This document shows positions 9,966 through 23,090 of a DNA stretch of 64,000 nt, piece after piece. Source of the stretch: Hyphodiscus hymeniophilus (Eukaryota > Ascomycota > Leotiomycetes > Helotiales > Hyphodiscaceae); assembly GCA_016508695.1 (NCBI GenBank), contig VNKQ01000008.1, positions 992,001 through 1,056,000 of the forward strand, written 5' to 3'. The position numbers and the translations under genes were made by a program. How positions within the stretch are numbered: the first letter of the stretch is position 1; each line of letters begins with the position of its first letter. Under the pieces are notes generated by a model. It saw nothing but the letters and a program-made list of their open reading frames with translations, did no database searches and was not told the origin of the DNA.

Positions 9966-12409
9966 TTGGTGGACAGCCGACACACGATGCCTCCTTTAAG
10001 GAAAGCACCGAAAGTTCCCCAGAGGGGGAGGGAGATGCACCAGGTTGGAGACGTGGTACAAGCCGGGAGGTCGGAGACTGGATTGGGCGCTGAGATGGAC
10101 TCGGCGGGGATACAGTCGCAGTCGACATCGCCTAGTCCTCCACGGAGCTTGGAAAGAGAAGATAGTTCTGGGCCGATACTAGGCTCTCATCCGGACCAAG
10201 AGGAGATTCGTGAAAGGCCATCGATGCCCAGATCCCAGCGAAGAGGCAGTTCAGGCTCGACGTTACCGAGAAGTGGCTTGAACCAGACCCAGGTCGAAGG
10301 ACCCTCAATGTTAAGCATGAATAGGAGGAGGTCGTCATATGTTCCCGCCATTCCGTCGCCTCTGAATCCGGCATCATCTCAATCATCTCTCCGCAGCAGC
10401 GAGGATAATGCCATTGTTGATGGCGACGGATCTCCATATGATTCACTGTCGTCAGGGGAGTCATCGAGACGGCCGAGTACTAATCACCTGCCCATGGCTG
10501 TGGGAGGGAAGCGGAAGACTAGCAATCTAAGTCATGCTCAACAAGTTCTGCGACAGAAGACGGTGCCAGTATTACCGCCAGAAGAATTGGTACGGCCGGG
10601 GTCACCGAGACTACTGAAAGATTTGGGGAGAGATTATTCACGTTATCCACCTTCGAGATCAAATTCGAGGCCGCCGCGAACCAAAGCACAGCCGGTCACG
10701 GAAAAATCAGGAGCGTCTTTGTTTCGGACGACAACAAATAATCCCTTCAGCGACTCACAGGCGGATCTTCAAAAATATGGGTTTCCTGATGACAGCATCG
10801 GGGTATTTGACCCCTATTTTGGTGGAGAAAAGGGCTTCATCCTATATGAAGACGAGCTGGAAGACGATGATAAATGGCACATGCCAGCAGATGACGACGA
10901 CGTCACCTACAAACCCAATTGGAAGGAGTACTTCGACAGACGGCAAATCGTCTCAACGATAGGGGGCGTCTTTCTGGTCCTTGGCCTTCTTTGTGTCTTC
11001 ATCGTTCTTCCGGTTCTCACCTTTTCGACGAACATATACTTACCAGGAGGTTTGCTGCACGATAGTTCCAAAGCTGCCAATTTTGGGCCGGCATGGGCCC
11101 ACGTCAACAATAAGACTTATCCGCTCCTGAAGAATGTCAGGAAGGGCTTGATAGATCCAACCACACCGGCCAGTGCTAAGACGAGAGCCAGCACGTTCGA
11201 TAAATCAACACTCAACTTAGTGTTCAGTGATGAATTCAATGACGAGAACAGGACTTTCTATCCTGGAGATGATCCTTTCTGGACTGCACCAAACCTCTGG
11301 TATGGCGCAACTCAGGACATGGAGTGGTACGATCCGGTAGCAGTGACTACTGGTGGGGGAACTCTTCAATTGACGCTGTCGGCTTTCGCTCAGCACAATC
11401 TTGGATATACGTCAGGAATGTTGAATAGCTGGAACCAGCTTTGCTTCAAGGGTGGCGTGTTTGAGGTTTCCGTCTCTCTACCAGGTCCAGCAGGTGTCCC
11501 AGGCTTATGGCCTGGTGTGTGGACGATGGGCAATCTCGGTAGACCGGGCTACAGAGCAACGACAGACGGGGTCTGGCCCTACACCTACAATACGTGCGAT
11601 GCTGGTATCACGCCAAATCAGTCTGCTCCTGACGGTATGAACTTCCTTCCAGGGCAGAGACTGAACTCCTGCACTTGCAAAGGCGCGGACCATCCAAGCC
11701 CTGGGACCGGGCGAGGGGCCCCCGAAATCGATATTCTGGAAGCGGCCGTTGAGCCCGCGAATCTCCTCGGAGTCGTAACGCAGAGTTATCAGGTTGCTCC
11801 TTTCGACATTTTCTGGCGGCCAAATTCGAACTTCCTGCAGATTCCCAACTACGACACAACGCAGATGAACGGGTATACTGGAGGGCCTTATCAACAAGCT
11901 GTCAGCGGCACTACGCTCCTCAATGACGACTGGTATGATGGGAACGCCTACCAAAAGTACGCTTTCGAATATGTACCGGGAACGTCGACTGGCAAAATCG
12001 CCTGGTTTGTGGGGGAAGATCAGTCATTCATGATGGACGGAAGAGCAATCGGGCCCAACGGGAATGCAGCCGCGCGAGTAGTGTCTCAAGAACCGATGTC
12101 CATGGTCCTCAATCTTGGCATGTCGGGCTCCTGGGGAGCAATCGACATGGCTCACTTGAAGTTCCCAACGGTCATGCACATTGACTATGTGCGGATCTAT
12201 CAGAAGGCAGGAGAGGAGACCATCACTTGCGATCCAACTGGGTATCCGACTACCGAATACATCGCGAATCATATGGAGGCCTATACGAACCCGAATCTCA
12301 CTGTAAGTTGTTTTACTTCCACCGAAGATGGATGATTGCTAATGGTTTGCAGCTCTGGAACGAAACAGGCTATTCTTGGCCAAAGAACACCCTCACAGGA
12401 AACTGCTGA
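9966..12409 (+). CDS. KRE6: KRE6/SKN1 family beta-1,6-glucan synthesis protein
   Basis: Two exons, 9966-12302 and 12353-12409 (50 bp intron, gtaagt..cag), encode 797 aa. The final 18 residues (LWNETGYSWPKNTLTGNC) come from the tiny second exon. It is a type II membrane protein: a long Ser/Arg-rich cytoplasmic tail (about residues 1-325), one transmembrane helix near 328-352 (GVFLVLGLLCVFIVLPVLTF), then a lumenal GH16-like domain. The GH16 acid motif E-x-D-x-x-E is present as EIDILE at residues 587-592. Flanking family blocks include LVFSDEFNDENRTFY, GLWPGVWTMGNLGRPGYRAT and GVWPYTYNTCDAG. Family members act in the secretory pathway in beta-1,6-glucan assembly of the cell wall; the exact biochemical reaction is debated. 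A second in-frame ATG at 9987 (MPPLRKAPK) is possible. Confidence 0.95.
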
Positions 12410-13896
12410 GCTGGCTCCTTTTCAGCTTCACCTTGTTCATGGATTATACATAATTCTCAGTGCATCGCAACCAGCAATTTTCGGCGACAAAATTCCACAG
12501 CTCCGGTCACAGGGCAGAAGTCACTAGATCGCAGCTACGACTTGCATTTTCTAATGAATAATAGACTCGGACACTGTCATGGGGGACACGGCGTTTCAGG
12601 ATATCAGATTACGAATTGGGAATATACAAGGATCATGACGACCGAACGACGAGCGTTCATACACGACGGACTGGCGTTTGGAGGGGTGAAGGACATATGC
12701 TCCCGTGTAGATCACCCCAAGGAGAGCGAGCCTCTTGGCACATATACCCGTGGCGATGGGGATGTATATTCCGAGTATCAGTCATGGAAGGCGGATACCA
12801 CCTAATGATGATTGAATATCTGATACTAGAAATAAATGTAACCTCTTGTTTTAGAATAATCCGAGATCCGAGAAAGCCAGGGATTCGTCCTCTCTACAAA
12901 GTGGAAGGCTACCTTCCGTTATTTTACATAACGTTTGAATCCCGCCGCTTTCTTTCAGATTTGATTTTTCTGCATCACAGAAGTGTTACTGGCCCTGTAG
13001 AATTCCACCATTTGTTTCTCAGATATGTCTGTCAGCAGTGCTAAATACGCACGTTATGGATTGCTGTGGGCTCGGATGGAAGGGTTCATCCTCTTTTTTT
13101 ATTGATTATTGAAACTGATAACACTAACACTCCATTACTTGTAAGACTTGATTCACATCACTTAAAAAGTCGGCGCTTGCAAGCTACCTCCTGGACTCTG
13201 AGCTCGGGGCTTGGCGAAATCAATGTGTGATGACTTGAAAACAGTGAGCTTGTTTACATGGATAATGAGGGCTTTGCTGCTGCTCCGTTGATGATCAGGA
13301 TCGATGAGGATGAGGAAACGAAGGAGTTGCGTGGACGTGAGTTAGCCGCATACCGCAACTCGGTCGTTCACTTCGTGGACCAGACTCCACGACGCATGTG
13401 ATCCAATCTGGAACCATCTTAACAAACTCCCATCGATGTCCCGGCCACTTCTCCACGTGAATGGGATCATGATTCGAAACATCGTTTTAAGGTGAGGTCG
13501 AGATGAGCATGTCGGGTAGATCCTTCCTCAGAAGATCCTCGACGGTCAACACGGCCAAACAAAGCCACAGTTCGTGGATCATCAGAGCTTCGGCCCACCT
13601 GAGACCTCGAACCTTGCGAGTATCAACGAAGATCTAGGCGTCTCATTGCGCTAAGCGATAGCTCGAGGACAATGATGCTCTAATGCATTCTGCTGGAAAG
13701 TCTTTCCCTCTCCGCGTGGGAAAGTGCAAGTAAGTCCCTCCTCGAGCTCCACCATGTCGCAATACTATTCCCCGTGGGGTTTTGCGAAGTGCGACAAAAC
13801 TCGGGTTCCAAACCTTCAGGTCCCGAGGATTTGGTACTGGTGGGATCTGGACAGCAGGCCTATTGGGGGTGATTAGATCGTCGATGGACATCACGG
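12410..13896. other. Convergent 3' intergenic region
   Basis: These 1.5 kb lie between the 3' ends of the KRE6-like gene (+) and the Zn2Cys6 gene (-), so they hold both 3' UTRs and terminators. Open frames at 12616-13044 (+) and 13643-13945 (-) have no recognisable motif and no protein-like composition. No repeat or RNA gene is seen. Confidence 0.5.
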
Positions 13897-16800
13897 TCAT
13901 CCCCATCTTGCCGCTGAGTAATCTTGCCCTCCTAGATCTATCCAAGGACCTCTGCTCCAGTCTACACTGTTCAGCCAGTCCAAATTTGCCAAGCCCTCAT
14001 CGTAGTGCCCTGGCTCGAAAACGCTCGCGTCAAAAGCCTCAACTACATGTGTAGTACCCTCCGTATCAAAATGCTCCTGCGGCGTTTCAGGTAAAGTTTC
14101 TTGAGGTACAGGAGGCGATGGATTCAAGATTTGATCGAGAATTCGTTTGATGATCTGTCGCATACGTCCACAAAGTTGATAATTTCCGGCTGCGGGGCGA
14201 ATCCAATCAAGAAATCCGATTAGGAGAGAGAGATTTTGAACGATCTCGGAACGTGGCAGGACTGGAAAATAAGGCGTCCCAGCAGGCTGCTTCATTTGCT
14301 TGAGAAGCTCGACGCAAAGCACTCCGCTTGAAGGCACACCCCAACACATCAACATCCAGTCATAATCACAATGATGCTCGGAGAATCTGTCCCGCTGCAC
14401 CCAGATCAAGACGGTAAGCTCGAGCATCTCACGAGCACAATCAACCATAGATTGGCCGTCATAGAGGCCTTGCTTGTATGCTAGTCGCTCAAGCAAAAGC
14501 TGATGCTCGAGCCTTATGAGTCGAAGTAAGAGGCGCTCCCAAGAAACAAACTCTGACGTCGTCTTGGAGGTTGTATCGTTCACACCCCACAACAAAAAAC
14601 TGGGAAATTTCGCATAAGTGTTATTGATACGATCCATCAGATACCTGTTCGCTTGTCAAAATGTGTATGCAGAGATGTTCAATAGTACTGACTTGATGCG
14701 TGTATTCGTGCATTCAGCTGGGTCTCCCAAGGAGCACTCAAGAATCTCGTTCAACACGATGGCAACCATACCATGGGCTCGGCTCAACGTAGAAGGATAG
14801 ATCCCTCCTTCGGTATTCCATCCATCAGCATCAAGCCGTGCGATGGCATTTTGCAGTTCCTCCCCTCCTTTCATTATAACTTCTTCATTTAAGTCCATTG
14901 GGAACTTGAACCGAGTATACCGGTAGCTATTAAAAACCGCAGAGTCAGTAATGCTTTCGTTGAGGATTTTGAGCAGGTTGGGGGCAAAAGTGAGCGGGTC
15001 AGGATGATTCCAATTTATTGGATGAAGCAGACTGTGGAGGTACTATCCCTCTCGCTTCCTCTGAGTTCTCACGCAATGGACAAGAACGTAGCCATATCAC
15101 GAACCTCAATGCTGGTGGTCTGCCAGTAAGTAGAGAAGAACCTTTGTCGATATTGAAAACAACCGTAAAGATTCGTCTCTTCATCTCAGAACCGAAGGTT
15201 ATGGGGCCGTTTTCCACCTCTCGGTGCAGTCCTAGAGCTGTCGATGCACTGACAAGGTCTCCAAGTTGCCTCCAGACCAATAAACCTAATGCAGTCGTCA
15301 GCAAGAGGCATTTAGCTTTCGTGCATACTGAACGATTCAGGCAGCGACGAGTAAGGCGATTCTGACACGGTCTACACAATGCTCAGAAATGTCCAGCTGA
15401 ACCGTTTCGAAAATCTGAGCGAATCGGAGTAGAAGAGCAAGACGTGAAGTCCGCGAATCCTGAGGCGGTCTGCAATGCTTTGCAATATCATGATCGAGTG
15501 TTGGAATCGATGGTTAGAGGGAAAGAGAGTGGGGTTTGCTACTTACTAGTATCGCCGCTGATTACGGTTTGAAGAATTAAGTTCTTCACTAACAATGAGA
15601 CCATTTGTATATTTATGAGATCCTGATAGTTCGAAAGAGTAATACAGGCCTGAACGCAGTCTTTCATCTCAACAGCAAATTCATTGCGGTTACTCCTGGG
15701 TCCTTTTTGAGTACAGAAGAATGCGTCGCGTTCCGGTAAGGATAGAGTTGCAGTGGTAAGGGCGGCGAATACACTTCCAAGAGTCTCCCATCTGAGGTTC
15801 ATACCGGTAAAAGACTCAAGCCATGGCTGATAATCCTCGTAATCTGGGAGAGCAGTCTCGTTGTTCTTACATAGAATTGCCGAGAGCCCTTCCAGGTCGT
15901 CTTGACGGCGGGGTTCTTTGAGCTGTTTTCCGAACGTTGTCCACAGAGAACTGCCTGTCTTCAAAACGGTTGGTTGATGGAACGCACACTCGTGGCACTT
16001 CTCAAAGTACCACTCTAAGAGAAAGTTGCAGGTTGCCTTGTCCGGAAGTGAACGGAGCACTGTATAATTTCGTAGTCAGCGCAAGCTCTCCATATTCCAC
16101 ATTAGAAAACGCCTCAGAGTTTTTCAAATCGTTCTGAGTAATTAGGATGCAAGCACGACCTGGGCCGCAGATGCACCGAGCTCAGCATAAACCACCACTT
16201 CCCGAATGAAGCGAGTACAGGAAGAGCTCGGAAAATCTCCAGTGGTTATTTGTTAGAACAGTTTGGGCATTGAAACATGATGCATGATTCTGCAAGCGCC
16301 AAACCCGTCCGAACGATTCATACAGAGGCAGAAGATACTCAGGATCCTGATTGCTCGGGCAATTCAAAGATTCGGGCAATCGAGGATCAAGATTCCCAAA
16401 ACTCATGAATGTTGACAAGAGCTCCAAGAGCCGACAAGAAGGAAGGAACTCGCATACCTTTGACACCCAGAGCCACTCGAGGCGATCCCCGATAGTCAGT
16501 ACCCGCGAGCATCAGAAAAGCCTGTTGAGATTGAACGCTCTCATGGGCGTTTCCAAAAGGATCGTCATTCGAAATCTGAATATCCTCGTTTCCAAGACTT
16601 TCTTTATTCTCCAAAAAGACGGCGGAGAAATTCGTAGGGCCAAAGAAGCCTCCTATACAAAGTCGAAGTCAGCATCGTCGTAACGGCCAGCCATAATGGC
16701 ACTTCATAATTCTAAGCAGGCCAAAAGCTATGAGGAATTTGATGGCAGAGTTTGACAGACTTGTGAGTCCATGTTGTTCAAATATGGCGAGCAATGGATG

Positions 16801-17521
16801 GTCCTGGAGCACGGTCGTCGTCATTTGAGAAAAAGGAGGTTGAGACTTTCATCGCTCAATATGTTTGATTAGAAGCGATGGTTTGAAAATCTTCCAAGGC
16901 ATGTTGAGAGTCAAAGTTGACAGACGAGGAGAAGATACGAGACACAGTTCTCAAAGATGGGCAGATCGAACGCATAAACGCCGATGTACAGAAACCACCT
17001 ACCTGATTTAATAAACGGTCCACTCTCTGGAGCGGGCTTCGAAAAGCCAGGGCTCGATATGGTAGGTGCAGCAGTAGTGGGTGATGTTGAGCCAGTATCA
17101 GGCGATGGAAGGTGATGGTGGCTGAGACTCGTAGACTCCCTTCTGATATCGGGGTTCTTTGTCCTGAGATCTCGGAGTTAGTGTGGCTATTTGTCAAGTC
17201 CAAAGCGTTCAGAAAGTGTGAGCGGTCAGAGCAGCAGATAAGACAATGAGCGTCCTGCTACTAAGAAATAAATATCAAGGGATTCAAGGACATACATCGG
17301 AGCATCGATGTAAATGCACTTGTCCGAGATCCTCCTACGTTTGCATCTATCGCAACTTGGAAGCGTATGATCGCAAGCAATCTTTGCTTTTCGACAAGGC
17401 TCTGCATCAGATCAGTAGTCTGTGAAGGGTGGGCTTCGCGCCTCAGACACTTACCACAGGCCTGCTGCTTTCCGTTCCTTCTGCGTTTAGCCACAGGCCC
17501 AGCTCCGGCGTGGTGTGACAT
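13897..17521 (-). CDS. Zn2Cys6 fungal transcription factor
   Basis: Eight exons: 17521-17455, 17401-17296, 17163-17003, 16652-16458, 16059-15547, 15285-15105, 14926-14693 and 14644-13897. They total 2,205 nt with no stop until the end (734 aa). The binuclear zinc cluster is complete only after splicing: Cys22, 25, 32, 39, 42 and 51 in ACEPCRKAKIACDHTLPSCD and RCKRRRISDKCIY, followed by the typical APMT. A GGFFGPTNFSAVFLEN block and the fungal-specific middle region follow (FTGMNLRWETLGSVFAAL, GDTSLLVWRQLGDLVSASTA, DADGWNTEG). It should bind DNA in the nucleus; the target genes cannot be inferred from neighbours. Five of the seven introns exceed 100 bp (132, 350, 398, 261, 178), unlike most of the window. 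The exon joins are mine and the longest introns could hide small extra exons. Confidence 0.85.
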
Positions 17522-18576
17522 GACGAGAGCCGTTCACGTTCAGTCCGTTCGGAGTGTATATTTGAAATAATTATGGAATAGGTATGGGGTCAAGATATGA
17601 GGGTTGAAAGGAGCAGAAATTGGCAAACTTCCTGAATGAAGAGATTGGGAGGAATGAAGACAATATCGCGGAGTAAAAGGAGTCATCGGCATTCGGTGCT
17701 CGGAGACCGGAAACAGCCTGTTTTCGATTTATGTGGGATCGTTGCTAAGCGCATCGCCAGTATTGGTTCAACAGAGCGGGAATATTAAATAGAGGACAAT
17801 CTTCCAACCGACTTAGTTCGAGGATTTAGGTGAATCGCACTGTCACGAAGAAACCAATGAGGTTGTGGAAGCTTGGAAGAGATACTTCACGGAATAAAAG
17901 GGGTGGGTGATTATCAACTACAGGTGTGTAGATATCAAACCCCGCCGCTCTCCACGGGCAACTTGAATCACATGGGGAGAGAGACGTGTTTGTTGTCGAG
18001 TGAGAGCGGTGAATTTTCTAGAATCCAAATCGTTCGCATTCTCTAGGCGATTCTTCCCCAGATCGACACTCTTTTCTAGAACTATTTGTTGTGAAATCGA
18101 CGCGGATTCATTCAAGAAAAACTTTTGGATCCTCTTGTTGCACTGGGTATCATGATATAAACCCATATTACCCTCCCGTTCACATCCATCGTCCATTCAT
18201 TGATCCGATTCAACTCCCATTCTCCCACTATCATCCACGCTCGTCTCACCCCTCCGTGCCCCAACCTCCACGAACGACCAAGTAGGAAGAAACGCAAAAA
18301 TCAGCAGTTCCCACGCCCGCGACCAGAAAATCAAAAGCAAATTGGTATTTCCTCTTCCCTGACAGCGTGATCTTCTATGTTTGTGTTCTCAAAGACGCCC
18401 TATGCTTTTCTGTGTAACACACGCAGGAAGTGGAAGGGCAAGACGAAATGGCAAAGCAAAGAAACTCAAACGCAAAACAAGAAAGCAGAAAAGTGGTATT
18501 GGGGTATTGTTGCGCGCCGCCAAGGGTATATCCTGCCAGGTACAGCACAGCGACTCTAGGAAATAAGAAAAGCCAT
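17522..18576. other. Intergenic region between Zn2Cys6 and KH genes
   Basis: Both flanking genes are on the minus strand, so this region holds the promoter of the Zn2Cys6 gene (start 17521) and the 3' UTR of the KH protein gene (stop 18577). A pyrimidine-rich stretch (about 18200-18270, plus strand) is visible. No gene was recognised. Confidence 0.5.
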
Positions 18577-21500
18577 TTAAGAACGCGGTGGCCCAATGGG
18601 TCCGGGGTATCCTGAGTTTGTAGAATTGGAAGTTGAAGGGCGACCGCTGTCGGTCGAAGCCCGCATAGTGTGTCTGGGGGTAGCATCGCCTGGATGCTGG
18701 ACCTGAGACAGTTTGTGGTCGTTGCTACTGCCGCTGCCATTCGTACCGAAGTGACGAGTAGGCCATGGCGTAGTGTCATCATCCGCCAAGTTGACGCCAC
18801 TGTCGTTCCATGGGTTACGATCAGCGTTAAAGCTTCGCGTCGACTCGATAGAGACAAGGGAGGTTTTGGAGACGTTGCTTGAGCCGTTCTTGAAGAAAGA
18901 GCCAGGAGACTGAGAGCTATTCTTGCGGCGGTCAAGGAAGGAAGAGATCGAGGACATGCTTCCCGGCTTGCGAAGTTTGTCGAAAATGGTGCTGCGTTCG
19001 CGTGCAACTTCTTCACCAAAAGACGTCTTCGTAGGCGAATCGGTAGAAACTGGTGGTGCATGTTGCAAAAGCTTGGAGTTGAAGAATGGGAGCGATTCTT
19101 CGAATGAATCAGATTTCGGTCGTGGAATGGCGCCCTTGACAGTAACAGTCTCGATACCGGCCTCTGCGAGAGCTGCATTCAGGAAATCGAGAGCATCTCT
19201 AACTCCGCCGGCGTTGTTACGAGTGAAAGTCCAAAGTAGGGTCACAGTGGCACCATCTTCCTCGGTACGCTCATTTGGGTCTTCGGTGACATGAACCTCT
19301 ACAACGTACTGCGAGTGAAGTTTGGGTACGAGTTCAGTCTGAAATTCCTTGGATTGAAGGAACTTCATAAGCTCTGGTGTGCTAGCAAGGACGACTTCAT
19401 GGTTGTCTGGAACAAGACCAAGAAACTCGTCAACGCAATGAGGGACCTGCCATTCGGGCCCGGAAATTGTGACATCATCGCTGGCTTGCTCGGTGCTGGG
19501 GAATATGATCTTGCAGTTCCATTTCTTCTCGAGCTCTTCGAGCTGGCCGAGGCGGGCAATGAGTTGTCTGTGGTACAGTCGATCAACGTTGACGACCGAA
19601 CTGGTGAACTCGGAATCAACTCGATCCACCATATCCAAGATTTCCGACTTGACAAGCTCAAGATTTTGAGCATTTCGTGCCGGTGTGCGGCAGATAACAT
19701 TGTCAACCTTGATATCATCATCCTCCCGACCAACACCGCCACGATCCATTGCATTAGAAAACTTGACGAACACTGAATGCTTCTTCATAATGCGCTGAAT
19801 GTGTTGCCCGCCAATCCCGATGATGCGTTTGTGATACTGATCCGGGACGTGGAAAGAGATCGACGCTGGCATTTCCTGCTCAACGAGCATTAAGCCGGAC
19901 TTCATGGCCTCGTAATTGCCGCCGCAGACGTCAATGTTGAAATTGTACTCGTTGAAGCCATCAAAGATTATCTGCACGCTACTTTGACCCATGATTTTAT
20001 TGATCTTGCCATTCTTCTTTCCACTCACAAATTCTTTGTGCTCATTTGCCAGTTCGATCTTGACTCTGATCTGATATTGGGATTGATGAACAAATCGTAT
20101 TTCGGAGATGACCATCAATGCTGCTTTGACCGCATCATCGGATCCAGTGAGATTGAACGTAAGCTTGTCGAAGACAACGTCGGCATCCGAATTAGCACAG
20201 ATATCGGCAAGCATGGTCTGAATGTCAGTGGGCGAGGGTAGACGTGTCTGATTTGCTTGCTGGATCCACCACGAGGCGCTGTAGAACTGTCCGGTCTGAA
20301 TATTGTTAGTAAAGTGAAATTAAATCCCTGAATCAAGACTCACCAGAGACATGACATCTCGAACTGTTCGCTCCACGTGAAGCCCCTCGACGCCCTGGAT
20401 CCTAATCTGATTACGCTGGGACCCAAGAGGCGGGAATTGGATAAATGTGCCATTAGTCTCCATGATTTTGCGAACCTTGTCCAGTCGGTTGAGCAGAATA
20501 CTATCGATCTTGGCCGCGGAAACCACGGCATCCTTCATAAAGATTCGTGTGCGGCTTGCCAATTCGTGAATCTTCTGCTTTGCCAAAGAAATGTTTTGTG
20601 GACTATCCCCTGTGATGAAGATCTCTTCTGGGTTCCGTCTGTTTGCACCGCCTGGACAATACCTGTAGACTTGTGAGAATGGAGGAGGGAAGTAGATCGC
20701 AGTATTGGTGGCCGATTCAATCAACTTGATGTTCTTTCGAGATCGACCGCAGATGACAGTGTGCAAAGACAGCTCGAGCATCATTCCTTCAACAGCACGG
20801 CCAAGCTACGTCTTTTTGTCAGCACGACGTTTGCCTTAACAAGAGATCTGTGTCCTTACCAGTCTGTCAATAAAGATCAAAACCCGAGTCTTTGCATGTT
20901 CGGCACTCTCCATGTCGCCGTAGATAGACACTCTCCATCTTTCATCACGTCCCGCATCCCCATTACCGTTCAACCCGTCCACCATAGATGTGAATTTCGG
21001 TCCCAGGAGAAATATGTCAACTCCGCAGAATTTGGCAACTTGATCAAGGTGGTCAATGACGTGTGATTTGAGTGCTTCCGCCTCCCTGTCGATTACCAGA
21101 TCCCCGTCAACATCGACAACTGCACAACGCTGCAGACCTGTCAGCATCCCATATTTGATGGGGCATAAGAGGGACACCTTACCAGTGCTAGGGGGGTATC
21201 GTTCAGAATTGTTTCCCTACTCTTGTGAACCAATTCCGGGCTTCCCGAAAGACACACGTTCGTGACTTGTCCCTTAACGCGTTTCGGCTCGGACGACTTC
21301 ACAGTAGCTTCAATCGGCAGTCCGCTGCTTGAGATGTCCTTGCACAGCTTTCTCAGAGCCATGACATGGTGTGCGTGTATGGGTAGCTCGTATATCGGCA
21401 CGTCGTCAGCCGCATCCTCGGGATGTGTCCACTTCGCAATAGCATCGTTGGTGGCATAGAGAATGTCCTCAGTATTGGGTCCAGCAAGGTCTGAAGCAAA

Positions 21501-21668
21501 GGGCACATTGAAGGAATAGAATATCGTAGAGTCTAGGGTAGACGGAGAGATAATGGGGGAGCCATGGGTGGGCTTCTGTTGAGCGCTCGACGTCATTGCC
21601 ATGTTTGGCCGCGACATACTGAAAGCTTGACCAGGCCAATGTTGGCGCATGTTGGCTAGTTTGTTCAT
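18577..21668 (-). CDS. Multi-KH-domain RNA-binding protein
   Basis: Four exons, 21668-21183, 21129-20860, 20805-20344 and 20295-18577, with introns of 53, 54 and 48 bp. Every exon is a multiple of three, giving 978 aa. Repeated KH-type units run through the first 700 residues. Recognisable cores include LHTVICGRSRKNIKLIE (about 262-278), EFVSGKKNGKINKIM (about 494-508) and RIIGIGGQHIQRIMKKH (about 563-579), the last with an intact G-x-x-G loop. Other repeats keep the fold pattern but lose the loop (for example RQLIARLGQLEELEKKW). The C-terminal 200 residues are disordered and Ser-rich. The layout resembles Bicaudal-C/vigilin-type proteins, which bind mRNA in the cytoplasm; orthology to either was not established. 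The 267-codon open frame at 18375-19178 on the same strand is a shadow of the last exon. Confidence 0.85.
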
Positions 21669-23090
21669 GGTGAGGGTGTCGGCTCGAGTCGACGACGGGG
21701 GAGGAGAGGAATGTTGTTGTGTGAAAGTCGTGTGCCTCGAAGGAAGGTCACCGAATCGTTGGTTGCACTCGGCTTGGCTTTGATAATGTAAGCCCAGCTT
21801 CGCCTGTGACGCTAGATACCAAGCGAGACCAAAACCACGCCACGGTATCCAAGCAGGGCACAGCAGCTCTCCGGATACAGAGGAATTTTTAGTAAAGACT
21901 GGACGACGGCTGCTTTGGATGTGTGAACTTTGGATACTTTGATGCAGCTGGGGTCGAAAGTAGTGGGTGTGTCCAGAAAAGCAAGTGGTAGGTATTGACT
22001 GTTAGGTACTTGGAATCGATGCAGCTTTGGCCTAAACCGCTACTTCCGGAACGCCTTATTCGGTGGTGGGCAGTGGGCTTTGAGGCTGTGCTGCCAGGGA
22101 GAAACGCAAAGCTCAAAGGCACAGAGCCAACGACCAGTGTTGCAAGGTGTCCAGAAGCTCGATGGAATGGAACGGAGAGTCGACGACGAGGGATAACGCC
22201 AGTGATGCCGTATTTGTTGTTCGTAGGTATTTTCGTAGGTATTTACTCGAACAATCTACGCTGGAAACTTCAAGCACTTCTACCCTCACTAGCTTGAACC
22301 ACCAACCACTTCTCCCACCATATGTCTTTACGCTGCGCTCCTGGGTCCAGGTCGTCCTTCCCAGTCTTTCACGGAGCCGTATTCCTCGAGTCCCTTGCCT
22401 TTCACTCTACCTCCTCCTGAGCTCTTCCTGAGCGTGGATTTATTTATCCGCATTGCTTTCGGTAGGAGTCACAGACACAAGGTAAGTAGCGTGCTGCCTC
22501 CGAAGTCAGAGTAGTCAAAGTCAAAGCTCGGTGTCCCGGAGCTGTTTCACAAGCGTCCAACCTCTCGAGTGCGTGAGCCGCAAACGGACTGTTCACGCCT
22601 TGATCTGTGCCGGATCGCTACGGCCGGGGAGGATTATGATCTGCATCTCAGCTTTTTGGGTCTGGAGGAGGCACTTCACCATCAAGTTTCGTCACTTTCG
22701 TGACAACTCGGCTGCTGCTGATGATGACTTCATGACTTCGGTCCATCAGTTATTACTAACATCATTCGCGACCTCAGGGATGCGGGACCGGTCCTTTGGC
22801 ATCGTCCCCGTCCCCGTTGCTGACCTCCACATCCGACCAATACCACCTGACGAAAGAAGATTTCTAGAAGTATTGACAGTGACAAACTGTTACAGCCCAT
22901 CAGAGCAATAGTGGTACTTGTTGAAGTCTGGCATGTCATTTAGATTCCTACTTGTAACTTGTATCATACGTCTTTCACCAAGCTGATTCTGGGCCTGGTT
23001 GATTATCTCAACAGGAGTAGCTTCAGTATCCCCACCATTCAACAACTCATGCAGGTAAGCAGGCCCCCAGGTCAAACATCCACCTCTCCA
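21669..23090. other. Intergenic region upstream of the KH gene
   Basis: This 1.4 kb holds the promoter and leader of the KH-protein gene (minus strand, start 21668) and the 3' UTR of the next minus-strand gene (stop 23091). No gene or clear regulatory motif was recognised; open frames such as 22531-22911 lack protein-like composition. Confidence 0.45.

Noticed and set aside
12616..13044. 142-codon plus-strand open frame after the KRE6-like gene
   Set aside because: No recognisable motif, irregular composition, lies in a 3' intergenic region.
16182..16466. 94-codon open frame within the Zn2Cys6 gene, considered as an exon
   Set aside because: It breaks the family order: GVK is directly followed by VLRSLPDKATC in frame if the whole 398 bp is removed, and it ends in a stop.
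17164..17186. Earlier acceptor (tag at 17187) for the third exon of the Zn2Cys6 gene
   Set aside because: It leads into the wrong frame; the cag acceptor at 17164 gives the canonical APMT and the long Ser/Pro-rich linker.
18375..19178. 267-codon minus-strand open frame MQLSQRPVS...
   Set aside because: It lies in another frame of the last KH-protein exon, has a biased Ser/Leu/Arg composition and no motif; it is a shadow.
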